Positions 1 through 8,687 of a DNA stretch of 29,567 bases are shown here, in pieces; positions within the stretch are counted from its first letter, which is position 1, and every line of letters starts with the position of its first letter. The notes beneath the pieces were generated by a model. That model saw only the letters and a program-made list of their open reading frames with translations. It made no database searches and was not told the origin of the DNA. The translations under genes and the position numbers were made by a program. The DNA is from Oscillospiraceae bacterium (GTDB lineage Bacteria > Bacillota_A > Clostridia > Oscillospirales > Oscillospiraceae), in NCBI GenBank assembly GCA_017415945.1, contig JAFQDR010000262.1, forward strand, positions 1 to 29,567, in the 5' to 3' direction.

Positions 1-3
1 AAA

Positions 4-40
4 AAGAGCTAACTGACTTAATCAAAATCAGTTAGCTCTT
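4..40. terminator. Intrinsic terminator hairpin at window edge
   Basis: A 13-bp perfect inverted repeat (positions 4-16 with 28-40) closes an 11-nt loop. On the minus strand it is followed by a T-run at the window edge. It could be a second terminator for guaA or belong to a gene outside the window. Confidence 0.7.
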
Positions 41-98
41 TATTGTTGAATAATGAAGTTTTGTTGCCATTTCGTTGCCACGAATGGCTCAAATCCTT

Positions 99-126
99 AA
101 AAAGTCCGGTGATGACTGGGCTTTTT
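99..126 (-). terminator. guaA intrinsic terminator
   Basis: AAAAAG-T-CC (99-107) pairs with GG-G-CTTTTT (118-126) around a 10-nt loop, just after the guaA stop codon. On the minus strand the stem ends in five T residues. Confidence 0.7.
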
Positions 127-138
127 AGACCTGTGGGA

Positions 139-1140
139 TCACTCCCACTCGATGGTGCCGGTGGGCTTGGGGGTCAGGTCGTACAGCACGCGGTTGATGC
201 CTTCTACCTCTGCGGTGATGCGAGCGGTAACCTTGTGCAGCACTTCGTAGGGGATCTCCTCGATGGTAGCGGTCATTGCATCCTTGGTGTTCACGGCGCG
301 GATGATTGCGGGCCAGCCTTCGTAGCGGCTGTCGTCCTTGACACCAACGCTCTTGATATCGGGGATGGCGATGAAGTACTGCCATACGGTCTTGTTCAGA
401 CCGTAATTATCGAACTCTTCACGCAGGATGGCGTCAGCTTCACGCAGTGCGTGGAGACGGTCGCGGGTAATGGCACCCAGGCAGCGGACACCCAGACCGG
501 GGCCGGGGAAGGGCTGACGGTATACCATTGCGTGGGGCAAGCCCAGAGCCTCGCCTACTACACGAACTTCGTCCTTGAACAGCAGCTTCAGGGGCTCTAC
601 CAGCTCGAACTGCAGGTCTTCGGGCAGACCGCCTACGTTGTGGTGGGACTTAACTGCCTGCTTGCCTTCTGCCTGCTTCACGGATTCCAGAATGTCGGGG
701 TAGATGGTGCCCTGTGCCAGGAAGGAAATGCCTTCCAGCTTGCGTGCTTCGTCTACAAATACGTTGATAAATTCAGCGCCGATGATCTTGCGCTTGGATT
801 CGGGGTCAGAAACCCCTGCCAACAGGTCCAGGAAACGGTCGGTAGCGTCTACGTAGATCAGGTTTGCATCCATTTCTTCGCCAAATACTCTGATAACGTC
901 TTCACTTTCGCCCTTACGCATGAGGCCGTGGTTTACATGCACACAAGTCAGCTGCTTGCCGATCGCCTTGATCAGCAGAGCTGCCAGAACGGAGCTGTCT
1001 ACGCCACCGGACAGTGCCAGCAGCACTTTCTTATCGCCGACCTGCTCACGGACGGCTGCTACCTGCTCGGCAATAAATGCTTCCGCAAGCTCAGCGTTCA
1101 CGATACGGGCCATGGATTCGGGTCTTACATTGTTATCCAT
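139..1140 (-). CDS. guaA: GMP synthetase ATP-pyrophosphatase subunit (stand-alone, no glutaminase domain)
   Basis: This protein would catalyse the ATP-dependent amination of XMP to GMP, the last step of guanine nucleotide synthesis in the cytosol. It has 333 residues. The PP-loop SGGVDSS is at residues 44-50, the core motifs LAQGTIYPD, KSHHNVGGLPE and FPGPGLGVR follow, and it ends in TIEWE as GMP synthases do. Usual bacterial GuaA is about 510 residues with an N-terminal class I glutamine amidotransferase domain. That domain is absent here, and the upstream gene is a transporter, so ammonia must come from a separate subunit elsewhere or from free ammonium. The ATG start has an AGGAGG site 8 nt upstream. 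Its promoter lies at 1192-1220 and its terminator at 99-126. Confidence 0.93.
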   Translation of the reverse strand: MDNNVRPESMARIVNAELAEAFIAEQVAAVREQVGDKKVLLALSGGVDSSVLAALLIKAIGKQLTCVHVNHGLMRKGESEDVIRVFGEEMDANLIYVDATDRFLDLLAGVSDPESKRKIIGAEFINVFVDEARKLEGISFLAQGTIYPDILESVKQAEGKQAVKSHHNVGGLPEDLQFELVEPLKLLFKDEVRVVGEALGLPHAMVYRQPFPGPGLGVRCLGAITRDRLHALREADAILREEFDNYGLNKTVWQYFIAIPDIKSVGVKDDSRYEGWPAIIRAVNTKDAMTATIEEIPYEVLHKVTARITAEVEGINRVLYDLTPKPTGTIEWE

Positions 1141-1191
1141 ACCGGATTCCCTCCTGTAAAATAAGGTGAAATTTTATCTTTACACTCCTGC

Positions 1192-1220
1192 ATTTTATCA
1201 CGAAAAAAACGTCATTGCAA
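1192..1220 (-). promoter_or_regulatory. guaA promoter
   Basis: On the minus strand, -35 TTGCAA (1215-1220), a 17-nt spacer and -10 TAAAAT (1192-1197) with an extended TGA just before it. It sits between the MATE gene and guaA, so guaA has its own transcript. Confidence 0.65.
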
Positions 1221-1263
1221 TCTCTCGCTTTGCATAAAATCTATTTTTTTCGACAGGCTGTAT

Positions 1264-2628
1264 TTAGATATTTTTTCGCCATCTGCCGCTGCGAAGCCGC
1301 CACAGGCACCAGCCGCATTTCAGCAGCTGATCCAGCTTCATCACCTCGTACACCGCCACTGCAGGCCAGCGCAAAACGAAAGTGCCCAGCAGCCCCAAGG
1401 GAATGGACACCGTCCACAAAAACAGAATATCCGCTACCATGAGAAACCGTGTGTCCCCGCCTCCGCGGAGCACGCCCTTGGTCAGCACTCCGTTTACCGA
1501 CTGCACCACCACAAAAACGGGAATCACCTTCATCAGCTTCCATGCCAGCTCCTTGGCCTCCCCCGATACATGATAATACCGCAGCACAGGCTCCCGCACC
1601 AGCGCAATGGCCAGTGCCGCCGCCATGCCCACCGCCAAGGCAATGACCACAAAGGCATAGCCCCGTGCCTCCGCCTTCTCAAACTCTCCGCGGCCCATGG
1701 TGTGCCCCGTGATAATCCCCGCCGCCCCTGCGGTGCCGTGGTGCAGCACCGTACTCAGCTGGATGACCACAATGGTCACGGAGTTTGCCGCCGCAAAGGT
1801 TGGGCCCATGTGTCCCATGACCATGGAAATCACACTGCTGCCCAAACCCAGCAAGCCGTCACTGATGAGCACCGGCAGGCTGATGCGCAGGTATTCGGGC
1901 ATGATCTCCCTGCAGTCCCGCCTCAGCTCATGTAAACGATAGCCGATGTCTTTTTCCCAAAAGAAGAAGTACCCGCAGGTGGTGAGAAATTGGAACCCCC
2001 ACCCCACAGAGGTGGCTATGGCAGCACCCGCGATTTCCAAGCGTGGGAACCCCAGCCGCCCCTCGATCAGCAGGACATTCAGCAGCAGGTTAATACCCAA
2101 GGCCGCCCCCGCACTCAGCAGCGGCACCAGCAGCTTCCCTGCGCTGCGGAGGACTAAGGTACAGCCCTGACTGATGGCAATGCACACATAGCAGGGTGCC
2201 AGCCACCGCAAATACCGCACCCCGTAGGCGACGGTCTCGGGATCCTTGGTGAAGATACCCATAACATAGCGTGGAAACACCAGCCCGATCACCGCAAAAA
2301 TCGCCGCCAGCAGCAGCTCCCAACGGAGCATGACGGTGACGGAGCGGTGGAGATCCTCCCGCTCTCCCATGCCCCAATAGCGGTTGGTGAGCACCGTGAC
2401 CCCCATGCCCAGCCCCATGACACAGGCCAGAAACAAGGTCACATACTGTCCCGCCATGGAGGCAGCGGAGATTTGGGCATCTCCCATTTTCCCCAGCATC
2501 ACCGTGTCCGCTATGTTCATGCCCACTGCGATCAGGGACTGTCCCGCAATGGGAAGTCCAAGCTTCAGGGTGTCAAGGTATAGGCTGCGGTCGGTCAGTG
2601 CCGCCCGAATGGGGTATGGTTTGTCCAT
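1264..2628 (-). CDS. MATE family efflux transporter
   Basis: A polytopic membrane protein of about 454 residues, the usual MATE size, with roughly twelve hydrophobic segments in two halves. Family hallmarks are the first-helix region (LKLGLPIAGQSLIAVGMNIADTVM) and the repeat of that pattern in the second half. MATE proteins export cationic drugs or metabolites using a Na+ or H+ gradient. The substrate here cannot be told from sequence. The start is set at the ATG at 2628, because a GGAGG lies 6 nt upstream. A TTG four codons earlier overlaps that site and is unlikely. It is only a distant relative of the second MATE gene at 13295. Confidence 0.88.
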   Translation of the reverse strand: MDKPYPIRAALTDRSLYLDTLKLGLPIAGQSLIAVGMNIADTVMLGKMGDAQISAASMAGQYVTLFLACVMGLGMGVTVLTNRYWGMGEREDLHRSVTVMLRWELLLAAIFAVIGLVFPRYVMGIFTKDPETVAYGVRYLRWLAPCYVCIAISQGCTLVLRSAGKLLVPLLSAGAALGINLLLNVLLIEGRLGFPRLEIAGAAIATSVGWGFQFLTTCGYFFFWEKDIGYRLHELRRDCREIMPEYLRISLPVLISDGLLGLGSSVISMVMGHMGPTFAAANSVTIVVIQLSTVLHHGTAGAAGIITGHTMGRGEFEKAEARGYAFVVIALAVGMAAALAIALVREPVLRYYHVSGEAKELAWKLMKVIPVFVVVQSVNGVLTKGVLRGGGDTRFLMVADILFLWTVSIPLGLLGTFVLRWPAVAVYEVMKLDQLLKCGWCLWRLRSGRWRKNI

Positions 2629-2707
2629 GTGCGCCTCCAAAAGAAATCATTTGGAGATAGTATGCACATATTGGGAATGAAAAATGAATTCCAATTTGCA
2701 AATATGC

Positions 2708-2726
2708 GGGCGAACACAGTTCGCCC
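2708..2726 (-). repeat. Short palindromic repeat, GTAGGGG-hairpin type
   Basis: An 8-bp perfect stem (2708-2715 with 2719-2726) has a 3-nt loop. Read on the minus strand it is preceded by CTGTAGG and followed by GCAT. A near copy with compensated stem changes lies at 5588-5606. Confidence 0.7.
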
Positions 2727-2776
2727 CTACAGTTGCGAAGAATACCGTCGTCCTGTGCCAATTTAGCCCCAATGGA

Positions 2777-2804
2777 AAAAGGACCTGCAATTGCAAGTCC
2801 TTTT
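2777..2804 (-). terminator. Intrinsic terminator of the gltS transcript
   Basis: A near-perfect 28-nt palindrome (AAAAGGAC...GTCCTTTT) lies downstream of the gltS stop. On the minus strand it ends in a short T-run. Confidence 0.75.
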
Positions 2805-2842
2805 GAAACATTTCCTTGGATTTGAAGCTATTAGAAGTATAG

Positions 2843-4219
2843 TCACTTCTTTTTATTGCCCGCCCTGAAAATGAACAGCAGCAGCAATGCCAGATAGGCA
2901 ATCACCAGTCCCACTGCGATCCATACAGAGGCTTCACTTTTGGGCGCAAAGCTTACCAGCAGCAATACCGGTGCACCGAATACAATGCCAAAGGAGCTGC
3001 CCGTAACCAGATTGTTGGAGGCAGGTGTCTTCAGCTCGGGATCGATCTCACGCAGGAGCAGTACGCCGCTGGAGATGGTGCCCGTAAGCATACCGAACAT
3101 GGAGAAGAAGCCCTCATACACATAGTTGGGATACAGCTTTTTGCACATCCACATGAGATAACAGAAGGTGACCACACCGCCGATGATCGCCATGAGCAGG
3201 AAGGGCAGCCAGTAGCCGCTCAGGTCGCTGATCTCGATGCTGGCAATGCCCGCAACGATCATAAAGTCGAAGGCCACGCCGCTGATACGGCTGAGGAGGT
3301 AGTTGTTCTGGTACTGGTGGTTCATGATCTTGAACTTCCGCAGGTGGGCGAACAGCACTCGGCAGGCAGTTGCCACGATGGAGCCCACAATGAAGTTAAA
3401 GCCCCACAGCAGGGTGCTGACCGTAGCTGCCAGACCGGGCGCGAAGCTCTCCAGCAGGCTCACCACGCCGTCAATGAGCAGGTAGGAAATCAGATACAGA
3501 ATGATGACCAGAGCCGCCTGCACACTGAAGCGGTCCACGGATTCCGCCACGGGGATCTCGTTTTCCATCTGGAAGGTATCCACGGTAACGGAGCCGGACA
3601 CATAGTCCTTGTCCTTCATGCGCACCAAACCGCCCTTGCGGCCCAGCACGTTCATATACACCACGCCCACCACGCAGGCGCACAGGTAGCCCGCCGCCGC
3701 CAGAGACAGACCGTAGCTTCTGCCGCCGAGCATGCCCAGAGCCTCATAGGTGGAGCCCACGTTGTTGGCCTGACCGGGGCCCTGTCCGTATGCCATGGGC
3801 AGCAGGATGCCGCTTGCCTTAAACAGCTCGGGCATAACAGTATACGCCAACAGCAGGGAGATCAGCAGACCCGTCAGTGCCTGCACCAAATAGGTGCTGA
3901 CGATCAGTGCACCGTTCTTGGGGGCAAGGAACTTGCTTTCCCCTTCTGTTTCCTCGGGGACACGAAGGGCCAAAGCGATAAAGCCCAGAGCAATGGCATG
4001 GTAGGTGACGGATTCCAGAAATACACCGTCGATGATCTCGAAGCCCATATTCCGCAGCAGCAGCATCAGGAAGCCCGCCAAAACCGCAGTGGGCATGAGG
4101 CTGTTGCGGATGAAGGCGATTTTGCGGCGCAGCACATTGGCCACAAGAATCAGCATGGCGATAATGCCCAGCTGAATCACAGGTGCCCACAGTGCAGCAT
4201 TAGCAGAAGAAAAATCCAT
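2843..4219 (-). CDS. gltS: Sodium/glutamate symporter (GltS family)
   Basis: A 458-residue inner-membrane protein with about ten to twelve hydrophobic segments and a charged KKK tail. GltS-type features are the glycine-rich stretch GPGQANNVGSTYE near residue 144, and a second-half repeat with MLTGTISSGVLLLREIDPE, matching the GT-xxSG-LLLR-xDP pattern of this family. Family members import glutamate with Na+. Substrate assignment here is by family only, and the first motif differs from the E. coli GltS form. It starts 5 nt after the acyltransferase stop and has only a weak ribosome binding site, so translation is probably coupled to that gene. A terminator follows at 2777-2804. Confidence 0.82.
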   Translation of the reverse strand: MDFSSANAALWAPVIQLGIIAMLILVANVLRRKIAFIRNSLMPTAVLAGFLMLLLRNMGFEIIDGVFLESVTYHAIALGFIALALRVPEETEGESKFLAPKNGALIVSTYLVQALTGLLISLLLAYTVMPELFKASGILLPMAYGQGPGQANNVGSTYEALGMLGGRSYGLSLAAAGYLCACVVGVVYMNVLGRKGGLVRMKDKDYVSGSVTVDTFQMENEIPVAESVDRFSVQAALVIILYLISYLLIDGVVSLLESFAPGLAATVSTLLWGFNFIVGSIVATACRVLFAHLRKFKIMNHQYQNNYLLSRISGVAFDFMIVAGIASIEISDLSGYWLPFLLMAIIGGVVTFCYLMWMCKKLYPNYVYEGFFSMFGMLTGTISSGVLLLREIDPELKTPASNNLVTGSSFGIVFGAPVLLLVSFAPKSEASVWIAVGLVIAYLALLLLFIFRAGNKKK

Positions 4220-4224
4220 ATTAC

Positions 4225-5376
4225 TTATCTCACAGTCTCTCTCAGTTTTTTCTTGTTCTTCACTTGGTCGTAGTACAGGAAGAACTTAAACACATTGTTT
4301 CCCTTGGCAGGGAGCAGCTCATAATATCGCTTATCGGCTGTAAACACCAGGGCCCGCTGTCCGTGCATGGCAAGGTCGGTAATGGAGCGGATGGGAATTT
4401 CCACATCCCCGCAGCAAAGCCGTTCCCCGTTCATGCCCACAGCACCCTCGGTGACGGGGATCTCTTGATGATCCTCCAGTCTGCGAAGCACCCCATGGCT
4501 TGCGGTATATTCCGTGCCCCGCTCCGCATCCGCTTCCGTTTGGGCTCTCTGCCAGTCGGAAAACTCCCGCAGAGTCTCGAAGGGAGCGTTCTCCAGAAAG
4601 CCGAACCGATTGTATCGGAAGGTCAGTCCGCAGTCGGCGCAGGTGACGGTATCCTCGGCGGTGGTGAAGCTGTCGTAGCTGCCGCAGTGGGGGCAGATGT
4701 ACAGCAGATTTTCCAAGCCCTCCGCCTGTCGCTTCCCCTTATAGGGACGGGGATTTTTCCGCTGGGCGGCATAGGCATCCACATACAGATCCCGCTCAAT
4801 GGCCTCCTGTACTTCAGCCGCGGTCATGTCCTTCAGCTGCTCGGGGGTATACACGTTTACGGGGGCACCGTGGAAGTAGCCTCGACGGATGCTTGCTCCC
4901 GACCACATGGGGCTGGCAAAATAGCCCCCCTCAATGCGATAGGTCACCAATCCGCAGCCTGCGGTCTTTACCAGTCGGCCCGTGGCGGGAACGATGGGCC
5001 ACGTGACCCCGTCCCAGCTGCGGACACCCTCGGCAAACAGGCACACATTGTCCCCCTTGCGGGCCTTGCGCACCATTTCCATGGTGGTGGCGGCAGCGGA
5101 AGCACCCTTGGGTCGGATGATGGGAGCAAAGGCCCATTTCACAAAGCGGTACAGCAGCTTCATGCGGGCAACGTGCTCACTGGCCACGAAGTACATTTGA
5201 TTGGGGAAGCTGGCGGCCACCGCCAGCATATCAAAGTCCGTCACATGGTTGGATATGACGATATAATTTTTCGGCAGGCTGCGGGCGGTTTCGTATGTAT
5301 AGCCGAACACCAGCTTCATAAATATGGTAACAAGGGGACGGAAAATGCGATACAGGCGCACATGCTTGGAATCCAT
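4225..5376 (-). CDS. PlsC-like 1-acyl-glycerol-3-phosphate acyltransferase with C-terminal zinc ribbon
   Basis: The N-terminal half is a PlsC-type acyltransferase: motif I NHVTDFD (residues about 43-49, NHx4D catalytic pair) and motif III FAEGVRS (about 114-120). A lipid-synthesis role at the membrane face, transferring an acyl group to lysophosphatidate or a similar acceptor, follows from the family. The C-terminal 160 residues are unusual: a four-cysteine zinc ribbon (CPHC at about 228-231, CADC at about 246-249) precedes a small beta-rich region with no motif I recognise. The protein (383 residues) is therefore much longer than ordinary PlsC (about 200-250). The start at 5376 is chosen because GGGAGGG lies 6 nt before it. 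An upstream ATG overlaps that site. It is first in an operon with gltS. Confidence 0.85.
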   Translation of the reverse strand: MDSKHVRLYRIFRPLVTIFMKLVFGYTYETARSLPKNYIVISNHVTDFDMLAVAASFPNQMYFVASEHVARMKLLYRFVKWAFAPIIRPKGASAAATTMEMVRKARKGDNVCLFAEGVRSWDGVTWPIVPATGRLVKTAGCGLVTYRIEGGYFASPMWSGASIRRGYFHGAPVNVYTPEQLKDMTAAEVQEAIERDLYVDAYAAQRKNPRPYKGKRQAEGLENLLYICPHCGSYDSFTTAEDTVTCADCGLTFRYNRFGFLENAPFETLREFSDWQRAQTEADAERGTEYTASHGVLRRLEDHQEIPVTEGAVGMNGERLCCGDVEIPIRSITDLAMHGQRALVFTADKRYYELLPAKGNNVFKFFLYYDQVKNKKKLRETVR

Positions 5377-5442
5377 AGGATACCCTCCCATCTTTCGTTC
5401 TCTCTACTTTATTCATATCATCGCAAAAAATGAATCATGTCT

Positions 5443-5470
5443 ATTTTATCACAAATTTCCCCATCCGCAA
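5443..5470 (-). promoter_or_regulatory. Promoter of the acyltransferase-gltS operon
   Basis: On the minus strand, a TTGCGG box (5465-5470), a 16-nt spacer and TAAAAT (5443-5448) with an extended TGA. The -10 region resembles that of guaA (GTGATAAAAT in both). Confidence 0.5.
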
Positions 5471-5587
5471 GTCCGTACCCGCAAAAGGGTTTTTTCATAA
5501 CCGTTAAGATTTCGTTAATGGATTGTTATCTTTCACACAACGGGAATGGGCGGCTGTCCTGCAAGTACACCGGCGGGACACAAATGC

Positions 5588-5606
5588 GGGCGGATACTAT
5601 CCGCCC
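5588..5606 (-). repeat. Short palindromic repeat, GTAGGGG-hairpin type
   Basis: An 8-bp stem (5588-5595 with 5599-5606) and a 3-nt loop. The flanks match the copy at 2708 (ATGCGGGCG before, CGCCCCTAC after), but the loop-proximal stem bases differ on both sides so that pairing is kept. Confidence 0.7.
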
Positions 5607-5663
5607 CTACGGGTGCGAAACGAATTTCAACATCCTTGCAAAACCAACACATGGTCTGTGCAT

Positions 5664-5696
5664 CAAAAAAAGAGCTGCCGAAATCAGCAGCTCTTT
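5664..5696 (-). terminator. Intrinsic terminator downstream of htrA
   Basis: AAAGAGCTGC (5669-5678) pairs with GCAGCTCTTT (5687-5696) around an 8-nt loop. On the minus strand seven T residues follow. It lies 170 nt after the htrA stop, beyond a repeat-like stretch. Confidence 0.8.
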
Positions 5697-5744
5697 GGTG
5701 TGTTATGACAGACCTTTTTGAAACATAGCGAAATCGGGGACAAG

Positions 5745-5878
5745 CTCTGCAGCTTAGATACCGTGCTTTCACGACTCGCACCGACTAAAATAAGGCAAAA
5801 TGTAAAACACACTTCGCGGTATCGTTACCGTGCCTCGACGAAGGGACTCACACAATGTCCGTACGAGCTTAAAAATCG
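5745..5878. repeat. Intergenic repeat, TAGATACCGTGC family (copy A)
   Basis: This stretch downstream of htrA shares an exact 12-mer TAGATACCGTGC (5755-5766) and a 26-nt right end (5853-5878, about 20 matches) with copy B at 20980-21145. The right end runs into the last codons of htrA. Internal spacing differs between copies, so boundaries are approximate. Confidence 0.45.
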
Positions 5879-7191
5879 TTTTGGTCGATGAGGGCAATGG
5901 TGAGCTCCATGGTCTCTCCCGCACGCCAGATCTCCACCTTGACGGTGTCACCTACGCGCTTATCCTCGATGGCTTCACGGATGACTTCAATGCTCTCGGC
6001 GGGATTCCCGTCAATGGCGGTAATGATGTCGTCCACCTGCAGCCCCTGCTTTTCCGCATCGGAGCCCTTGGCTACGGAGTTGACCAGCATCCCATCGGTG
6101 GGATAATCGTAGTCATCTTCCATGACCTCATTCAGATCTCCCAGATCTGACAGATCATAGACGGTGATACCCAGACCGGGACGGCCTACCACCGCACCCT
6201 CGTCCAAAATGGCATCGATCATTTCCTTGACGATTGCGGTGGGGATGGCGAAGCCCACACCTTCGATCCCGGAGGTGAAGGTACCCGTCATCTTCATGTT
6301 GACAATGCCCACCACCTGCCCGTAGATGTTGAACAGTGCGCCGCCGCTGTTGCCGCTGTTGATGGGTGCATCCGTCTGCAGCAGCTCCATGTCTCTGTTG
6401 CGATAGTTCACGCTGCGGCTGACCCCGGAGATAATGCCTCGGCTCATGGTGCCGCTGAATTCCTCACCCAAGGGGTTCCCGATGGCAATGGCCTCGTCCC
6501 CTACCTGCACCGTGGCGGAATCCACAAAGCGCGCGGGGGGCAGATCCTTGGCCTCAATTTTCAGCAGGGCAACGTCACTGATCTCGTCGGCACCCACCAG
6601 CTTGGCTTCAAACTCCCGACGGTCAAACAGCCGCACGGTTGCCGCATCGGCGGCATCCACCACATGGGCGGCGGTGACGATATAGCCGTCCTCGGTCATA
6701 ACTACCCCTGTGCCCCAGCCCAGCTCGGTGCCGTCGTCATACACGATAATCTCCACGATGGAGGGAATGCACTTGGCATACAGCTCCTGCAGGGTCAGAG
6801 GCTCCGCATCCACTTGGAGCTCCAGCTTCATCTCACGGTTGGGATCGGGCTCGGCCCGCTCCATGGGGTATTCCCCCGTGATCTCATCCTCGGAAAACTG
6901 CTCGTAAAACTCGGAGTAGGCATCAAAAAAGTCCTTGGCATCCGCCACAGTGCTGTCCTCGCCGCCGAAGACCTTGGCACTGAGCACAATGGCACCGATC
7001 AGCACCACAGCGCAGACAAGGCCGATGACCCAGCCCCGCTTGCGCTTCTTGGGGGCGTTTTGGGCATACAGCTCCTCACGGCTCTTGACCTTGTACAGGC
7101 CCGCCTCTTCGAACAGGTCGGTGACCCCTTCCCCCGCAGCAGGGGCAGGGCGATACCATTCATTGTTGTTCAGGTTATTTCTCTCTTCCAT
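5869..7191 (-). CDS. HtrA/DegP-like membrane-anchored serine protease with PDZ domain
   Basis: A 440-residue S1C protease: a cytoplasmic N-terminus, one membrane anchor (about 54-76, after KKRKR), a trypsin-like domain and one C-terminal PDZ domain (about 340-435). The catalytic triad is visible as TAAH176, SD206VALL and GNS282GG. HtrA proteases degrade or refold misfolded exported proteins at the outer face of the membrane. The gene starts 15 nt after the sensor kinase stop with AGGGAG in front, making it the third gene of a response regulator-kinase-protease operon. This suggests an envelope-stress circuit like CssRS-HtrA of Bacillus (inference). The 3' end merges with an intergenic repeat. 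Confidence 0.93.
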   Translation of the reverse strand: MEERNNLNNNEWYRPAPAAGEGVTDLFEEAGLYKVKSREELYAQNAPKKRKRGWVIGLVCAVVLIGAIVLSAKVFGGEDSTVADAKDFFDAYSEFYEQFSEDEITGEYPMERAEPDPNREMKLELQVDAEPLTLQELYAKCIPSIVEIIVYDDGTELGWGTGVVMTEDGYIVTAAHVVDAADAATVRLFDRREFEAKLVGADEISDVALLKIEAKDLPPARFVDSATVQVGDEAIAIGNPLGEEFSGTMSRGIISGVSRSVNYRNRDMELLQTDAPINSGNSGGALFNIYGQVVGIVNMKMTGTFTSGIEGVGFAIPTAIVKEMIDAILDEGAVVGRPGLGITVYDLSDLGDLNEVMEDDYDYPTDGMLVNSVAKGSDAEKQGLQVDDIITAIDGNPAESIEVIREAIEDKRVGDTVKVEIWRAGETMELTIALIDQNDF

Positions 7192-7206
7192 GTAATTCTC
7201 CCTATA

Positions 7207-8661
7207 TTAGGATTTATTGGGGGCGTAGCCCTGCTTGGGTTTGTCCGCAAGCTTCAAACTAAACACGAACTTGGTCACGCCGTCCTTACTGGTGGCCACG
7301 ATATCCTCATCGTGGGCATCCAGAATACTTTTCACAAGATACAGACCCAGACCCACGCCGTCACGGTCCAAACTGCGGGAGCGGTCGGACTTGTGGAATC
7401 GGTCAAAGATAAAGGGCAGGTCGTCTGCGGAGATGGTCTCCCCTTGGTCTGCCACACACACATAGGCCTTGCTCCCCTGCTTCCAAATGGCAAGATACAA
7501 GGTGCCGCCCACATAGGCAAACTTGATGGCATTGTCCAGCAGATTATAAATGACACGGTGTATGGCATCCTGATCCCCACGCACCCACAGCTCGTCGTCG
7601 GGCAGCTGCAGATCCACCTCCAGCTTCTTCTCGTTGGCACGGGATTCGAAGCTCAGCAGGGTCATGACCAGCTCCTCCGTGAGATTGAAGGGCTTCATAT
7701 TCTTGGGATCGGACACCTTTTCCTGCATTCTGGACATATCCAGCATTTCACGCACCAAGCGGCTCAGACGGCGGGTCTCGTCGGCAATGACCGCCAGATA
7801 CTTTTCCTCCTGCTCCTTGGGGATGGTACCGTCCAGCAGCCCCTCCGCAAAGCCCGCAATGGTGGTCATGGGGGTTCGCAGCTCATGGGATACATTGGCA
7901 ATGAACTCCCGTCTGGTCTGCTCGGATTTCTCCAGAGAGTCCGCCATGGCGTTGAAGGAGTCGGTCAGCGCCCCCATTTCGTCCGCCATATCCGAGGCGG
8001 AAATGCGCATGGAATAGTCCCCGTGGGAATACTTTCGTGCCGCCACGGTCATTTCGTCCAGATTCTTGGTCAGCGCCTTGGAGAAGGCAAAGCTCATAAA
8101 CACCGCCAAGGTCAGCACCGCCAGAGACACCAAAAAATACAAATACACAAAGGCACCGTAAGCCCCGATGATGGAGGAGGCATCCTTGGCCACAAAGGCA
8201 TAGCCCAGCACCTGACCATCGGACTTTACAATGGGCTCACCGAAGACATAGGAGGTGCTGTCATAAAAGCCATCCAAGTCTGTCAGCTGGTCCAGACGTC
8301 CCTCCGTATCGATCAGGGACAGATATTCCCGAGACACACGGGTACCTATATGGGGGCATGCCAGCTGCTTATCCCCGCAGGAGATCACATAGCCATCGGC
8401 ATTGCAGAGAAAGATGTGGTTGCCCGTGCCCTGAGACAGCATACTGACAGTCATACGAATGTCCCAGCTTTCCAGCTCCCGACCGTCGTTGACTGCTGCG
8501 GTGATGCGGCTGATCTCCGCTGCATTTGCCGCCATATTGCTGCGGGCATCGTTGATGACGAAGCTGCTGCCGATAAAGACGAAGGCAATGCCGATGAGCA
8601 GGAAGCTCACCAGAACGATAGTGGCCGTCGCCATGAAGTTTTTGAAGTAGATACTGTTCAA
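7207..8661 (-). CDS. Two-component sensor histidine kinase (HAMP, HisKA, HATPase_c)
   Basis: A membrane sensor kinase of about 484 residues. Two membrane helices (about 12-34 and 170-192) bracket an extracellular sensor region of some 135 residues. A HAMP linker follows, then the H-box ANVSHELRTP (phospho-acceptor His about 259), the N-box NLLDNAIKFA, and the G boxes including DGVGLGLYLV. It would phosphorylate the regulator encoded just upstream. The start is taken as the TTG at 8661, 9 nt after GGAGGTG. The GTG at 8673 lies inside that ribosome site. The gap to the regulator gene is filled by a long palindromic repeat (8688-8831), which could uncouple kinase expression from the regulator. 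Confidence 0.92.
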   Translation of the reverse strand: MNSIYFKNFMATATIVLVSFLLIGIAFVFIGSSFVINDARSNMAANAAEISRITAAVNDGRELESWDIRMTVSMLSQGTGNHIFLCNADGYVISCGDKQLACPHIGTRVSREYLSLIDTEGRLDQLTDLDGFYDSTSYVFGEPIVKSDGQVLGYAFVAKDASSIIGAYGAFVYLYFLVSLAVLTLAVFMSFAFSKALTKNLDEMTVAARKYSHGDYSMRISASDMADEMGALTDSFNAMADSLEKSEQTRREFIANVSHELRTPMTTIAGFAEGLLDGTIPKEQEEKYLAVIADETRRLSRLVREMLDMSRMQEKVSDPKNMKPFNLTEELVMTLLSFESRANEKKLEVDLQLPDDELWVRGDQDAIHRVIYNLLDNAIKFAYVGGTLYLAIWKQGSKAYVCVADQGETISADDLPFIFDRFHKSDRSRSLDRDGVGLGLYLVKSILDAHDEDIVATSKDGVTKFVFSLKLADKPKQGYAPNKS

Positions 8662-8687
8662 GGAACGACTCACCTCCGTTCATTTTC

